Below, piece by piece: positions 16,131-25,111 of a DNA stretch of 64,000 nucleotides. Position numbers and translations under genes: made by a program. The stretch's first letter is position 1, and every line of letters starts with the position of its first letter. This DNA comes from Deltaproteobacteria bacterium (GTDB taxonomy: Bacteria; Myxococcota_A; Polyangia; GCA-2747355), in assembly GCA_020633415.1 (NCBI GenBank), contig JACKDQ010000010.1, positions 62,001 to 126,000 of the forward strand. Reading direction: 5' to 3'. The notes beneath the pieces were generated by a model. The model saw only the letters and a list, made by a program, of their open reading frames with translations, was not told the origin of the DNA and did no database searches.

Positions 16131-16724
16131 GCGCCAGATCTTCAGCTGCTTGTCGAGGCAGATCAGCTCGCGCGTGGTTTGCGCAGCTAGCGGCGGTTCG
16201 CGCAAGAACCGCCACGCTCCGGCGCAGTTCGTAAGCTGCCCGTTGGCTTCCAAGATTCCCATCGCTTCTAGGGTGAGCTCCCAGACATCGCTCTGCCAGA
16301 TGAGCCTCCCCTCGGGCTTCAGCGCGGCGACCAGGTCGGCGAGGCAGCGTTCGTTGAACCAGCGGCGCGCGCGTTGACGTCGCTTGAACCACGGGTCGGG
16401 AAAGTTGATCAGAAAGCGGGAGATCTTGGCGTTGGCAAACAGATGCGGCGTGTCGATCAGCAGGTTGCAGACCTCTAGCTGACAGTTGCTCAAATTCAGC
16501 GCCGCGACGCGCTCTCTTCCTTCGGCGAGAAAGGCCTCGCGAATATCCAAGCCGACGAAGTGTCGTTCGGGGTGGCGGCGCGCCAGTTCGATCAGGCAGC
16601 GCGCATCGGCACAGCCGAGCTCGACATCGATCGGACGGCCACTCGGCAATGTCAGAGGGGCACGAGGAACCAGCGCGGTTAGTTTGAGAGGGTTGAGGTG
16701 TTGGCGTAGCCGCTTACGTCTCAT
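16110..16724 (-). CDS. trmB: tRNA (guanine-N7-)-methyltransferase TrmB
   Basis: A 204-residue class I SAM-dependent methyltransferase that forms m7G46 in tRNA. The SAM-binding motif I is PIDVELGCADARCLIELARR (about 31-50); then RHFVGLDIREAFLAEG and the TrmB signature FLINFPDPWFKRRQRARRWF (about 104-123) with the NFPDPW active-site core. The usual PDPWPKKRHHKRR reads PDPWFKRRQRARR here, a conservative variant. Length fits compact bacterial TrmB. The start overlaps the uvrB stop as ATGA (16721-16724), so it is coupled to uvrB. Confidence 0.88.
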   Translation of the reverse strand: MRRKRLRQHLNPLKLTALVPRAPLTLPSGRPIDVELGCADARCLIELARRHPERHFVGLDIREAFLAEGRERVAALNLSNCQLEVCNLLIDTPHLFANAKISRFLINFPDPWFKRRQRARRWFNERCLADLVAALKPEGRLIWQSDVWELTLEAMGILEANGQLTNCAGAWRFLREPPLAAQTTRELICLDKQLKIWRLAYQRG

Positions 16725-18766
16725 CGTCGTCGGTTGCTGCTCGGGCGTTGGCGTCGGCCTCGCTGGTTTCGCGGCGCGGCGCGGGTTGTCGGATCGCGCA
16801 ATACCAGCTCGCGATTGGACAGCGCGCGGATCTTGTCGCGCAGCTCAGCTGCGCGCTCGAATTCCATCTTCTTGGCGGCTTCGTGCATTTGCTTGCTGAG
16901 CTTTGCGACAAGCTCGGGGATCTTGTCGACGGCGATCATCTCCGCGTCGCCATCGGCTGCTTCGTCGTCGTGACGCGCGATCTCGATGTCGAGGATTTTT
17001 CGCACGACGCTCTTCGGCGTAATGCCGTGTTCTTTGTTGTACTTGTCCTGCAATTGGCGTCGCCGCTCGGTTTCGCTAATCGCTTGGCGCATCGACTCGG
17101 TGATCCGATCGGCGTACATCAATACGCGGCCGTTGACGTTGCGCGAGGCACGGCCGATCGTCTGGATCAACGAGCGCCGCGCCCGCAAAAAGCCCTCTTT
17201 GTCCGCGTCGAGGATTGCTACCAGTGAGACTTCCGGCAAATCGAGGCCTTCGCGCAGCAGGTTGATGCCGATCAGCACGTCGAAGTTTCCACGCCGCAGC
17301 TCGGCGATGATCTCGACGCGCTCAAGGGTGTCGATGTCCGAGTGCAGGTAGCGCACGCGCACACCGAGGTCTTGATAGTACTCGCAGAGATCTTCGGCCA
17401 TCCGCTTGGTCAGCGTGGTGACAAGCACGCGCTCCTTCTGCTCGACGCAGCGTTGAATCTCCTCGAGCAGATCGTCGACCTGCTGGGCGACGGGTCGTAC
17501 CTCGATTTTTGGGTCTAGTAGACCCGTCGGCCGGATCACCTGCTCGACGATCACGCCGGCGGTCTGTTCGAGCTCGAAGTCCCCCGGCGTTGCCGAGACG
17601 TAGATCACCTGTGGAATGCGCTGGCAATACTCCTCAAACTTCAGCGGTCGGTTGTCGAGCGCCGAGGGCAAGCGGAAGCCGTATTCGACGAGGTTTTCCT
17701 TACGCGAGCGATCACCGCGATACATCGCCTGAAGCTGCGGGATCGTCTGGTGGCTCTCGTCGATGATCATCAGAAAATCTTCAGGGAAATAGTCGATCAG
17801 CGTTGGCGGGGGCTCGCCGGCCTTGCGCCCCGACAAGTGTCGCGAATAGTTCTCGATGCCGGTGCAAAAGCCCATCTGCTCGATCATTTCGATATCGAAC
17901 AGGGTGCGTTGCTCGAGGCGCTGCGCCTCGACCAGCCGTTGTTCAGCGCGCAGCTCAGTCAGCCGCAGGGCTAGCTCGCTCTTGATGCCCTCGAGGGCGC
18001 GCATGCGCTGATCTTCTGGTGTGACGTAGTGGCTCGATGGCATGACGCGCGCCTGATCGAGCCTGGTGATCACTTTGCCGCGCAGCGGATCGACTTGCAG
18101 CAAGGTGTCGATTTCGTCGCCGAAAAACTCGACGCGAATCGCGCGGTCTTCCTCGTGGGCCGGGAAGATCTCGACGACATCGCCGCGCACGCGAAACGTG
18201 CCGCGATGGAAGTCGTAGTCGTTGCGCTCATACTGAATCTCAACCAGTTGTCGCAATAGCTCGTCGCGGTCCAGTGGTTGGCCGTGCTTGAGATCGATCA
18301 GCATCCCATGGTAGGCCTCAGCGCTGCCGATACCGAAGATGCACGAGACCGAGGCAACGATGATCACATCGCGTCGCGAGAGCAACGCGTAGGTAGCCGC
18401 GTGTCGCAGCCGATCGATGTCGTCATTGATGATCGCGTCTTTTTCGATGTAGGTGTCCGAGGTCGGAACGTAGGCTTCGGGCTGGTAGTAGTCGTAGTAG
18501 CTGACGAAGTAGTGCACAGCTGATTCGGGGAATAGCTCCTTGAACTCGCCGTAGAGCTGGGCTGCCAGCGTCTTGTTGTGCGCGATCACCAGCGTCGGAC
18601 GCTGAACCTTTTCGATCACGCAGGCGATCGAGAAGGTCTTTCCCGAGCCGGTGATGCCCAGCAACACCTGGTGCTTTTCTCCGGCCTGCAGCGCAGCGGT
18701 TAGTTGCTCGATCGCCGCTGGCTGGTCACCTCGTGGGCGATGCTCGCTGCGCAATACGAAAGTCAC
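16721..18766 (-). CDS. uvrB: UvrABC excision repair subunit B
   Basis: A 681-residue DNA-repair helicase-like subunit that loads damage from UvrA and positions UvrC. Visible motifs: Walker A LLGITGSGKTFSIACVI (about 35-51), the beta-hairpin region HYFVSYYDYYQPEAYVPTSD (about 86-105), DEAD-box variant LMIIDESHQTIPQ, helicase motif VSLVAILDADKEGFLR, Q-x-x-GRxxR as IQTIGRASRNVNGRVLMY, and a C-terminal UVR motif KQMHEAAKKMEFERAAELRD. Length and order are typical. GTG is the start codon. It forms a two-gene overlap operon with trmB. Confidence 0.97.
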   Translation of the reverse strand: MTFVLRSEHRPRGDQPAAIEQLTAALQAGEKHQVLLGITGSGKTFSIACVIEKVQRPTLVIAHNKTLAAQLYGEFKELFPESAVHYFVSYYDYYQPEAYVPTSDTYIEKDAIINDDIDRLRHAATYALLSRRDVIIVASVSCIFGIGSAEAYHGMLIDLKHGQPLDRDELLRQLVEIQYERNDYDFHRGTFRVRGDVVEIFPAHEEDRAIRVEFFGDEIDTLLQVDPLRGKVITRLDQARVMPSSHYVTPEDQRMRALEGIKSELALRLTELRAEQRLVEAQRLEQRTLFDIEMIEQMGFCTGIENYSRHLSGRKAGEPPPTLIDYFPEDFLMIIDESHQTIPQLQAMYRGDRSRKENLVEYGFRLPSALDNRPLKFEEYCQRIPQVIYVSATPGDFELEQTAGVIVEQVIRPTGLLDPKIEVRPVAQQVDDLLEEIQRCVEQKERVLVTTLTKRMAEDLCEYYQDLGVRVRYLHSDIDTLERVEIIAELRRGNFDVLIGINLLREGLDLPEVSLVAILDADKEGFLRARRSLIQTIGRASRNVNGRVLMYADRITESMRQAISETERRRQLQDKYNKEHGITPKSVVRKILDIEIARHDDEAADGDAEMIAVDKIPELVAKLSKQMHEAAKKMEFERAAELRDKIRALSNRELVLRDPTTRAAPRNQRGRRQRPSSNRRR

Positions 18767-18879
18767 GGCGGGGTTATGACACCGAGCGGCGGTTTCAGCA
18801 ACATCGACGCGCCGAGCGGCTTGCCGCTTGAAAGTCCCCTCGGATTCTGAGAAAAGCGGGGGTATCGAGGAGACGGCCA

Positions 18880-19329
18880 GTGGCTCACGGAAACGAACAC
18901 GGACACGAACACGGACACGGCAACGATCGTCTAAAGGCGTTGGTCCTATCGGCCGCTCTGATCGCCGCGTTTCTCGGTGGCGTGCGCTATTTGGCCCAAC
19001 AAGGCCTGGTCGCCCACGCTCAGGCCAATTACGAGCGCGTCAAGCCGCCGACCTATCTGACCCCGGGCGAGCAGACCGCCTTCGCCAAGCGCTTCGAAGC
19101 GGGTCAGCGCAAAAAAGGTTCCGAGCTGGCGGCCCGCGCTGCGGGTGCCCGTGGAGAGATCTTTGAGATCTCATGGAAAACGCGCCCAAGCCGCCGCGAG
19201 ATCGACCGCATCGTCACGTCGGAGAAGATCGCCCAATCGGCGCAGGCGGTCGGCTTTGCCGAGTTCCGCGTCGTCGCCGGCGGCGAAATTCTGCTAAAGA
19301 AAGCGCTCGCGCCTGTCCCCGCCAAGTGA
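18880..19329 (+). CDS. Small His-rich membrane-anchored protein of unknown function
   Basis: A 149-residue protein from GTG 18880, placed behind GAGGAGAC (about 18866-18873). The N-terminus MAHGNEHGHEHGHGNDR is a His/Gly-rich tract able to bind metal, followed by one membrane segment (LKALVLSAALIAAFLGGVRY). The rest is soluble and basic: KPPTYLTPGEQTAFAKRFEA, EISWKTRPSRREIDRIVTSE, AVGFAEFRVVAGGEILLKKA. I recognise no family. It precedes the alpha/beta hydrolase gene by 10 nt and probably shares its transcript. The His tract may reflect metal handling, but nothing else supports that. Confidence 0.6.
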   Translation: MAHGNEHGHEHGHGNDRLKALVLSAALIAAFLGGVRYLAQQGLVAHAQANYERVKPPTYLTPGEQTAFAKRFEAGQRKKGSELAARAAGARGEIFEISWKTRPSRREIDRIVTSEKIAQSAQAVGFAEFRVVAGGEILLKKALAPVPAK

Positions 19330-19339
19330 CACGGGCAGG

Positions 19340-20401
19340 TTGCCGCAGACTGGGCGTCGGGCGCGGCGCTCGCTGGGGCGCCGTTTGCTGCGCGCGCTAA
19401 CTGTTGCGCTGCTTACGCTGCTGCTTTGTTTCGTCGGCGGGTATTTGGCAACCTGGGGTGACTATGCTGTGCCGGCGACCGTCGTCGATGATCCGGCCTT
19501 GCCTCAGCAGACGATCGATGGCTTGCGTTTGCACGTTGAGGTGTTTGGTCAGGCAAACCCCGCGACGGTGATCGTTGTGCACGGCGGACCTGGAGGCGAC
19601 TATCGCGGCCTGCTGCCGTTGCGCGCGTTGGCCGATCGTTACCGCGTCGTCTTTTATGATCAGCGCGGCAGCGGTCTGTCTGAGCGACCGAATTCCGCTC
19701 AGCTGACGTTAGCAGCGATGTATCGCGAACTCGAGCAGCTGATCGAGCGCGTTGCCGGCAAGCGGCCGGTGGTGCTGGTAGGTCACTCTTGGGGGGCGAT
19801 GCTCGCCGTGGGCTTTGCGGCGCGGACACCACAACGGGTCGCCGCGCTGGTCCTGGCTGAACCCGGCATGCTGACCACCGCCGCCGCGACGCACTTGATG
19901 AAGGCCACCAACAACATGCGGCCGAAGATCGGTCTCGAAACGCTCTTTCAGCTCTCGAAGATCTGGTTCAAGTCATTGCACGTCAAGGGCGACGCTGACG
20001 CGCGCGCGGACTTCTTCTTTTCCCAGGTTTTCAACGCGCCGATCGCCGATCACCCGCTCGCCGGGTACTTTTGTGATCGTCGCCTTGATCGCGCGGCGCT
20101 CGCCTATTGGCGCTTTGGTGCGCGCGTTTCTCAGCAGCTGCTCTCGCAGGCCCGCGACGGTCAGGGGCGGATTCAGCTCGATTTCGTCAGCGGAATCGAG
20201 CGCTTTTCCCGGCCTGTCCTGGTCATCGTCGGTAGCTGCAATACCTTGATCGGCGAAGCCTTTCAGCGGCGCTTTCATCTGCCCCACTTGGTGTCGGCGA
20301 AGCTCAAAGTGATCGCTGGCGCGGGGCACACGATGTTCGGGGAAAAACCCGGCCCAAGCGTCAAGCTCGTGCGCGACTACCTCGCGCAGCTAGCGTTCTG
20401 A
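19340..20401 (+). CDS. Alpha/beta hydrolase, proline iminopeptidase-like, membrane-anchored
   Basis: A 353-residue alpha/beta hydrolase with one N-terminal membrane segment (ALTVALLTLLLCFVGGYLA). The fold motifs are those of the S33 proline iminopeptidase group: oxyanion HGGPGGDYRG, VVFYDQRGSGLSERP, nucleophile VVLVGHSWGAMLAVGFA, Asp near RPVLVIVGSCNTLIG and His in VIAGAGHTMFGEKPG. S33 enzymes release N-terminal residues from peptides or hydrolyse esters and amides; the substrate is unknown. The start is TTG 19342 or so (the frame opens at 19340); GGGCAGG precedes it. The membrane anchor implies action at the periplasmic face. Confidence 0.82.
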   Translation: MPQTGRRARRSLGRRLLRALTVALLTLLLCFVGGYLATWGDYAVPATVVDDPALPQQTIDGLRLHVEVFGQANPATVIVVHGGPGGDYRGLLPLRALADRYRVVFYDQRGSGLSERPNSAQLTLAAMYRELEQLIERVAGKRPVVLVGHSWGAMLAVGFAARTPQRVAALVLAEPGMLTTAAATHLMKATNNMRPKIGLETLFQLSKIWFKSLHVKGDADARADFFFSQVFNAPIADHPLAGYFCDRRLDRAALAYWRFGARVSQQLLSQARDGQGRIQLDFVSGIERFSRPVLVIVGSCNTLIGEAFQRRFHLPHLVSAKLKVIAGAGHTMFGEKPGPSVKLVRDYLAQLAF

Positions 20402-20408
20402 TCGATCG

Positions 20409-22190
20409 CTACTTTAGCGCAAACGGGTAATTGAACGTTACCGCGTCGCCGTCGAACGCCGGGAATCGCAGTTGGGGGACGGCCGAGGCTACGCATGCGC
20501 CGGTCGGCGTCTCGGCGAAACTACCGACGGCCTTCGCTTTGGCTGTGCCCGAGGCCTCGACGGTCACGCGCAGGGTGAGCGTGCCGGGAATACCGAAGCG
20601 CTCAAAACATGACGCAGCACGTGCGCGCAACTGTCGCATCACGCGCTCGGCTTGCTCGGGTTTGAGGCTGCGCTTGGTGGTTCCGGCAGCGAGCAGTTCG
20701 TCGGGGTCGACCGATTCGTCGCGCCGTTTCGAAGCGCCGGCTTTGGCGCGACCGGCGCTCAGCAAGTCGTCGACATCGACTCCCTCGCTCGGCGGCCGGT
20801 CGTCGCGCCGCGAGCGATGCCGGTGGCGCTGAGCGGAGCTGCGGCCAGACCGTGCTCGCGGTGTCGCGGCTGAGCCCTCAGCGGGCGTTTGGTCCGCGCC
20901 CTTGGCCGGCAGCGTTGTCGGCGGTTTGCTCGCCGCTTCGGCGACGGTAGCTCGGCTGCTTGCCGGGGCGAGCGCTTTGTTCGACGCAGCCGAAGGCGCC
21001 GCGTCGCTGCTGGCTGCGGTGGCCTTGGTCGCGATTCGCACCGGAAGCGGGCGGTGTGGTTCAGCTGCGCTGTGGGTGACGATCGGTTGGCGTTTTCGCA
21101 TCAGCCAAACGGTGCCAAACACCAGTCCGATAGCGACGACGATTGCACTCAGTCCGGCGAGCAAGAGCAGATGGCGCCGTTTGGCAGCAGCGGGTTTACC
21201 AACCGGGCGTGCTATCGGCGAGACAGCCGCCGTTTGTTTTGGGCTCTCGACCAACCAGGCGAAAGGGTTGCTCGGCTCCGGGCCGGCCGGCGGTGGCACC
21301 AGCGGTCGATCCTTGAGCACGTCGGCCGTCGGTGAGACGACCTCGGTTGCTCCTGCGGCATAGCCAGCTGCGCGCTCCTCGTCAGCAAGCGGCAGGCCCG
21401 CCATCGCTAAAGGGTCGATCTGCGGCAGCTTGGCAGGCTGCATCGGACTCGCCGCTTCGCTGGGGTGCAACTGAAAGTCGGTCGGTGGCTCAGCAGGCTC
21501 GACCAATGGCGTGCCGGCGATCGAGATCTGCGAGGTCGTCACGGGGTGAACAGCGTGATCCGAAAGCGAGCCGCCATCATCGGCAGCGGTCGAGTGTGGT
21601 TGCCAAACGTTCGGTGGCGGCTCCAAGCTTGCCAGCCGTTGCGGCGCTGGCGTGAGATAATGTCGCTCGCGCCCGCGCTCAAGCTCTTCGCGAAACTGGG
21701 CGACTTCGGAAAGCTGCTGCCAATCGCCCAGCTGTTCGTGCCAGACGGCGTCATTGGCGGTTAGCTCGCCCGCGGCGATTCGTCGAATAACCTCTTCCTC
21801 GGGGTAGGGCCCCACCGAGTTGCCGCCGATTGCAACGTACCAACCCTCGCGTTGATGCATTGCGGCCGAGAGGTCGCGTCGCTGATCGGCGCGGAAGGCT
21901 TGTGCCATGCCGTCGAGCGCTCCCTTTACATCGATGATCTCGGTCTGGATGTCCGAGTCGACTTCGTCGAGGGGGCCGGCTCCCGTCGCTGTCTGCGGAT
22001 GCGCATCGGTTGGCGCCATCTCGAGCGGCGCGTCGATCGGTTGCAGCGAGTAGCTATCGTCGCAACGCGCAACGATCACTGCGCCACAGCGCTTGCACGT
22101 CGCGCGAAAACGCCGGCCTCGAACCCGCGGGTCGCGTACAACGTAACTAGCGCCGCATTGCTGGCAGGAGATCGACAGTTCGGCAGACAA
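20409..22190 (-). CDS. AgmX-like protein: zinc finger, GYF_2 domain, TM segment, AgmX/PglI C-terminal domain
   Basis: A 593-residue protein with a mosaic typical of Myxococcota. Residues 7-40 are an MJ0042-type zinc finger (CxxC at 9/12 and 32/35). Residues about 116-165 are a GYF_2 domain (GWYVAIGGNSVGPYPEEEV, then WHEQLGDWQQLSEV). A long low-complexity region leads to one membrane helix at about 340-364. Residues about 510-593 form an AgmX/PglI-type domain (RVMRQLRARAASCFERFGIP, with paired Cys as in such domains). AgmX-related proteins of Myxococcus are linked to gliding motility. Function here is inferred. TTG 22190 is the earliest possible start (a stop lies just upstream) and the zinc finger begins at once. 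Confidence 0.75.
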   Translation of the reverse strand: MSAELSISCQQCGASYVVRDPRVRGRRFRATCKRCGAVIVARCDDSYSLQPIDAPLEMAPTDAHPQTATGAGPLDEVDSDIQTEIIDVKGALDGMAQAFRADQRRDLSAAMHQREGWYVAIGGNSVGPYPEEEVIRRIAAGELTANDAVWHEQLGDWQQLSEVAQFREELERGRERHYLTPAPQRLASLEPPPNVWQPHSTAADDGGSLSDHAVHPVTTSQISIAGTPLVEPAEPPTDFQLHPSEAASPMQPAKLPQIDPLAMAGLPLADEERAAGYAAGATEVVSPTADVLKDRPLVPPPAGPEPSNPFAWLVESPKQTAAVSPIARPVGKPAAAKRRHLLLLAGLSAIVVAIGLVFGTVWLMRKRQPIVTHSAAEPHRPLPVRIATKATAASSDAAPSAASNKALAPASSRATVAEAASKPPTTLPAKGADQTPAEGSAATPRARSGRSSAQRHRHRSRRDDRPPSEGVDVDDLLSAGRAKAGASKRRDESVDPDELLAAGTTKRSLKPEQAERVMRQLRARAASCFERFGIPGTLTLRVTVEASGTAKAKAVGSFAETPTGACVASAVPQLRFPAFDGDAVTFNYPFALK

Positions 22191-22267
22191 TTGGACTCAC
22201 ACGGACCAGGTTAACGTCCCAGTGGCTGGGTCGGATCGACCCAGTCGAACCCATTTCCTACTGGTTT

Positions 22268-23215
22268 TCAAGGGGTCGGCAGCTTTGTCTGCCAGGCGAG
22301 CACCCAGCAGCCAAACAGCGCGATCAAACAAGCGATTTCTACGGCGATCCATCGCCGCCGGGCGCGACCGAGGTCGGTCAGCATGGCAAACGCACCGCCG
22401 GCGACAAAGCCGCCGAGATGCGCCCAGAGATCGATACCCGGTAAGAAGCTCATCACTAAGCCGAAGAGCACCCACTTGGCCAGACCGCTGCGGAAGACTT
22501 CGCTGCCGCTCGGTCGACGCAAGTAGCCGATGGTCACCGCCGCGCCCATCAGACCAAAGACAACCCCTGATGCGCCAGCGCCCAGTGCCGCAGGCTGGCC
22601 GAGGTGGATTGTCGCCGACAGTGCGAACCCCGCCGTCCCACAGAGCAGGTAGAGCGCTAAGAAACGCGAGCGCCCGTAGCCTTGCTCGAGCAGCGGGCCG
22701 AGTTGCACCAGCCACAGGCAATTGAACACCAAATGCAGCAGATCGAAGTGCAAAAAGATCGGCGTGACCAATCGCCACAGCTGGCGGTTGCCGAAGACAT
22801 CGAAGCTGGTCCAAGCGCCGAAGCGATAGGCGACCAGTGGTTTGATCGCCGCGGTCGGGTCGAATTGTCCGCCGGTGCTCTTGAGCAGCATCACCAGGTA
22901 GAGCACGACGTTGAAGCCGACGAACACGCTGGTGTACGTGTAAGCGCCACCCGGGACCAGGTAGCTGATCGTGCGCTGTAAGCGCGCCATCAGCGGCCCT
23001 GGTAGACGGTGCTGGCAACGCGGGCAGGTCGCCTCGTCGCGATCGACCGTTAGGCCGCAACTCGGACAGAGCTTGTGACGGTAGCTCAAAGCCCGGCGTC
23101 GATTCTCACGCGCGTTCGCGGCGCGCTTTTGCTGTTCTTTCCGACGGTGCCACCACCATCTGAGCTTGACGGGGTCGAGACCGAGATTCTTGAGCAGCGA
23201 TTCCCACCAGCGCAT
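22268..23215 (-). CDS. Rhomboid family intramembrane serine protease with N-terminal zinc ribbon
   Basis: A 315-residue rhomboid. Residues 50-67 form a zinc ribbon (C50-x2-C53, C64-x2-C67) in a basic N-terminal region. About six membrane segments follow. The catalytic dyad is Ser216 in GAGASGVVFGL and His266 in LWAHLGGFVAGG; HFDLLHLVFNCLWL holds the conserved His/Asn of the oxyanion site. Rhomboids cut single-pass membrane proteins inside the bilayer. Its substrate is unknown, but it lies between membrane-protein genes (AgmX-like and CpoB/Pal-like). The zinc-ribbon/rhomboid arrangement also occurs in other bacterial rhomboids. Confidence 0.88.
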   Translation of the reverse strand: MRWWESLLKNLGLDPVKLRWWWHRRKEQQKRAANARENRRRALSYRHKLCPSCGLTVDRDEATCPRCQHRLPGPLMARLQRTISYLVPGGAYTYTSVFVGFNVVLYLVMLLKSTGGQFDPTAAIKPLVAYRFGAWTSFDVFGNRQLWRLVTPIFLHFDLLHLVFNCLWLVQLGPLLEQGYGRSRFLALYLLCGTAGFALSATIHLGQPAALGAGASGVVFGLMGAAVTIGYLRRPSGSEVFRSGLAKWVLFGLVMSFLPGIDLWAHLGGFVAGGAFAMLTDLGRARRRWIAVEIACLIALFGCWVLAWQTKLPTP

Positions 23216-23237
23216 CGGATGTTCGCCGGTCAGCGCC

Positions 23238-24005
23238 CTAGGACTGGCAGAACGAGCGGTTGCGCCGATAACGCTTGATCAGGCGTAGGATCTTCTTGGC
23301 GTTGCTGAGGTGGGGGTGGCGTCGGTTGTTCTTGACGAAGTCAGCAAGGAAGGTCTTGGCGTCGCCACAATACTTGAGCTGATAAAAAGAGAGGCCGATT
23401 CGGTAGCGCGCCTCAGCGGCATCGGCGCCACTGAGCAGCTTCTTGTATTCGACGATCGCGTGGGTGTACTTCTGCTCTTGGTAGTAGCTGTCGCCGAGCA
23501 GACGCTGGGCGAGCGGCGCACGCTTGTCGCGCGGGCTATCGGTGAGAAACTGTCGCAACAGCTTGCGACCGGCGACGTGTTCGCCGCGCTCGACCTTCTG
23601 CTTGCCCAGCTGATACAACTCTTCGCGGTTGAGCGCTGAGTTGTTCTGCTGCGTTGTGGTCTCACGCTTGACGTCCAGCGATGCCTTGAGCTGGCTGAGC
23701 TGCTGGGTCATCATGCCGAGCGCCTGCTTGAGCTCTTCGATCTGACCGACGAGTCTGGCGTTCTGCGTTTGGATGCGCTCGACCTGAGCGCCAACATCAG
23801 CACTGTTGCGCGTCAACAGCGCCGTCGCCTTCTCCATCACCCGCTGCAGTTTCTTGCGCTCGCTTTCGGCTTGGCCGGTGTTTTGCGCCAACTGCCGCTT
23901 GAGCTCGGTGATGTCGCGCTTGAGCGCGTCACCTTCTTCGCTGCTCACGCAGCCAGCGCCGAGCGCGAGCAGCGCGGCGAACATGGCGAAAAGTCGCGAC
24001 GACAC
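23238..24005 (-). CDS. CpoB/YbgF-like TPR lipoprotein of the Tol-Pal system
   Basis: A 255-residue protein from GTG 24005, 4 nt after the Pal-like stop; ATG 23984 is an alternative. The signal peptide is LFAMFAALLALGAGCVSS with lipobox LGAGC. A coiled coil follows (DALKRDITELKRQLAQ through QTQNARLVGQIEELKQALG), then TPR-like repeats: NREELYQLGKQKVERGEHVA, LAQRLLGDSYYQEQKYTHAI, ARYRIGLSFYQLKYCGDAKT. Coiled coil plus C-terminal TPR beside a Pal gene is the CpoB (YbgF) plan, which coordinates outer-membrane constriction with peptidoglycan synthesis. E. coli CpoB is periplasmic, whereas this one looks lipid-anchored. TolA, TolQ, TolR and TolB are absent from the window. Confidence 0.78.
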   Translation of the reverse strand: MSSRLFAMFAALLALGAGCVSSEEGDALKRDITELKRQLAQNTGQAESERKKLQRVMEKATALLTRNSADVGAQVERIQTQNARLVGQIEELKQALGMMTQQLSQLKASLDVKRETTTQQNNSALNREELYQLGKQKVERGEHVAGRKLLRQFLTDSPRDKRAPLAQRLLGDSYYQEQKYTHAIVEYKKLLSGADAAEARYRIGLSFYQLKYCGDAKTFLADFVKNNRRHPHLSNAKKILRLIKRYRRNRSFCQS

Positions 24006-24009
24006 CAGA

Positions 24010-24762
24010 CTACTCCCAGATGAACAGCACTTTGCGGTCACGCGCCCAGCTGGTTTCGTCGCTGCCGGTCGCTTCAAGCTTACCCTTGGATACCGGACGC
24101 AGCCGATTGCTCGGCACGCCGAGACGCTTGAGGTGGTTGACTACCGAGCGCGCACGCCGATCGCCGAGGGCCAGGTTGTACTCTTCGGTTCCGCGGGGAT
24201 CACAGTGCCCTTCGATGCGGACCGTGCGGCCTTGCACCGATTTGATGCACTTGGCGGCCTCTTGCAGCGCGCTGGTCGCGTCACTGGTCAGCACGAACTC
24301 GTCGAAGTTGAAGTACACCGCGGCCGGTGTGCATGGTCCTGCCGCCGCCGGTTTGGGTGGTGCGACGCAGCGATTGGCTTGGCACTCGTAGTTTTCTGGG
24401 CAATCGTCGTCGGAAGAGCACTGTCCGGGCGCGAGGCAGCGGCCGTTTCGGCAACGTCCACCGTCACCGCATTCGCCGTCGTTTTGGCAAGCGGTACAGC
24501 GATTGCTCTTGCAGACCTTACCTTCGGGGCACTCGAAGTTGTTTTCGCAGAAACCCTCGATGCGTTCGCAGCGCCCACCTTTGCAGGTCTGGCCTTTGTC
24601 ACAGTCGCTGGACTGGCGACACTGCTGACACTTCTTGTTGACGCAGAACTCACCCTCGCGACAGTCCTTGTCGTTATCGCAGTTGGGATAGGGTTTGCTG
24701 GGACATCCAGCAACGAAGAAAGTCAGCGCAAGAATTCCAACCGAAGCCAACGCGCGCGACAT
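24010..24762 (-). CDS. pal: Pal-like OmpA-domain lipoprotein with Cys-rich repeats
   Basis: A 250-residue outer-membrane lipoprotein. ATG 24762 follows GATGGAGGAACCC; lipobox VAGC puts Cys20 as the acylated residue. Residues about 25-140 hold five Cys-rich repeats of the type CxxDxDCxxxxxCxxxxC (for example CDNDKDCREGEFCVNKKC). Residues about 150-250 are an OmpA/Pal peptidoglycan-binding domain: VYFNFDEFVLTSDATSAL, VRIEGHCDPRGTEEYNLALG and RRARSVVNHLKRLGV. It should tether the outer membrane to peptidoglycan. Classical Pal lacks the Cys-rich insert, which could bind a partner or form an extended stalk. A consensus promoter lies upstream. Confidence 0.85.
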   Translation of the reverse strand: MSRALASVGILALTFFVAGCPSKPYPNCDNDKDCREGEFCVNKKCQQCRQSSDCDKGQTCKGGRCERIEGFCENNFECPEGKVCKSNRCTACQNDGECGDGGRCRNGRCLAPGQCSSDDDCPENYECQANRCVAPPKPAAAGPCTPAAVYFNFDEFVLTSDATSALQEAAKCIKSVQGRTVRIEGHCDPRGTEEYNLALGDRRARSVVNHLKRLGVPSNRLRPVSKGKLEATGSDETSWARDRKVLFIWE

Positions 24763-24789
24763 GGGTTCCTCCATCAAGGGGTCGGCCAA

Positions 24790-24818
24790 ACCCTATGATT
24801 TAACGGGCGGTTTGTCAA
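24790..24818 (-). promoter_or_regulatory. Sigma-70-type promoter of the Pal-like gene
   Basis: On the minus strand TTGACA (24818-24813) is followed after exactly 17 nt by TAGGGT (24795-24790). The start of transcription would be near 24783, about 21 nt before the ATG at 24762, leaving room for the GGAGGA ribosome site. The -35 is perfect, the -10 matches at three of six positions. Confidence 0.55.
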
Positions 24819-25111
24819 ACTTCTCAATGCCGCTCGAAGATCGGCGGTTCACCCGACAAAAGACCAGAAAAGTGCGCTTGGGCGAAGTTTGCAACAAACG
24901 CTCTCAGCGAGGAATCGGTCACATCCCTGGTGCGTTTGGATCAGTCGACAGCATCGTTCTTTCTGGCAACAAGGCTTGGGTTGGGCGTATGGCGCATGTC
25001 GCTGCATGTCGCGTAGACCGAGCACCTTAGGTTCGCACTGCGAGCAACCGATGCGTGTAGGGAGGCTGGCGTTGGCGGGATTCGGTTGTTTCGCGAAGGA
25101 GGTCACGCCGT
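24819..25111. other. Divergent intergenic region, no gene seen
   Basis: About 290 bp between the Pal promoter and the HDOD gene. Short open frames on both strands lack domain or signal features. Only the AAGGAGG ribosome site of the HDOD gene (25097-25103) is evident. No hairpin or tRNA-like structure was recognised. Confidence 0.4.

Noticed and set aside
23806..24798. A 330-codon plus-strand frame across the CpoB/Pal genes
   Set aside because: Antisense to two well-supported lipoprotein genes, with no motif of its own.
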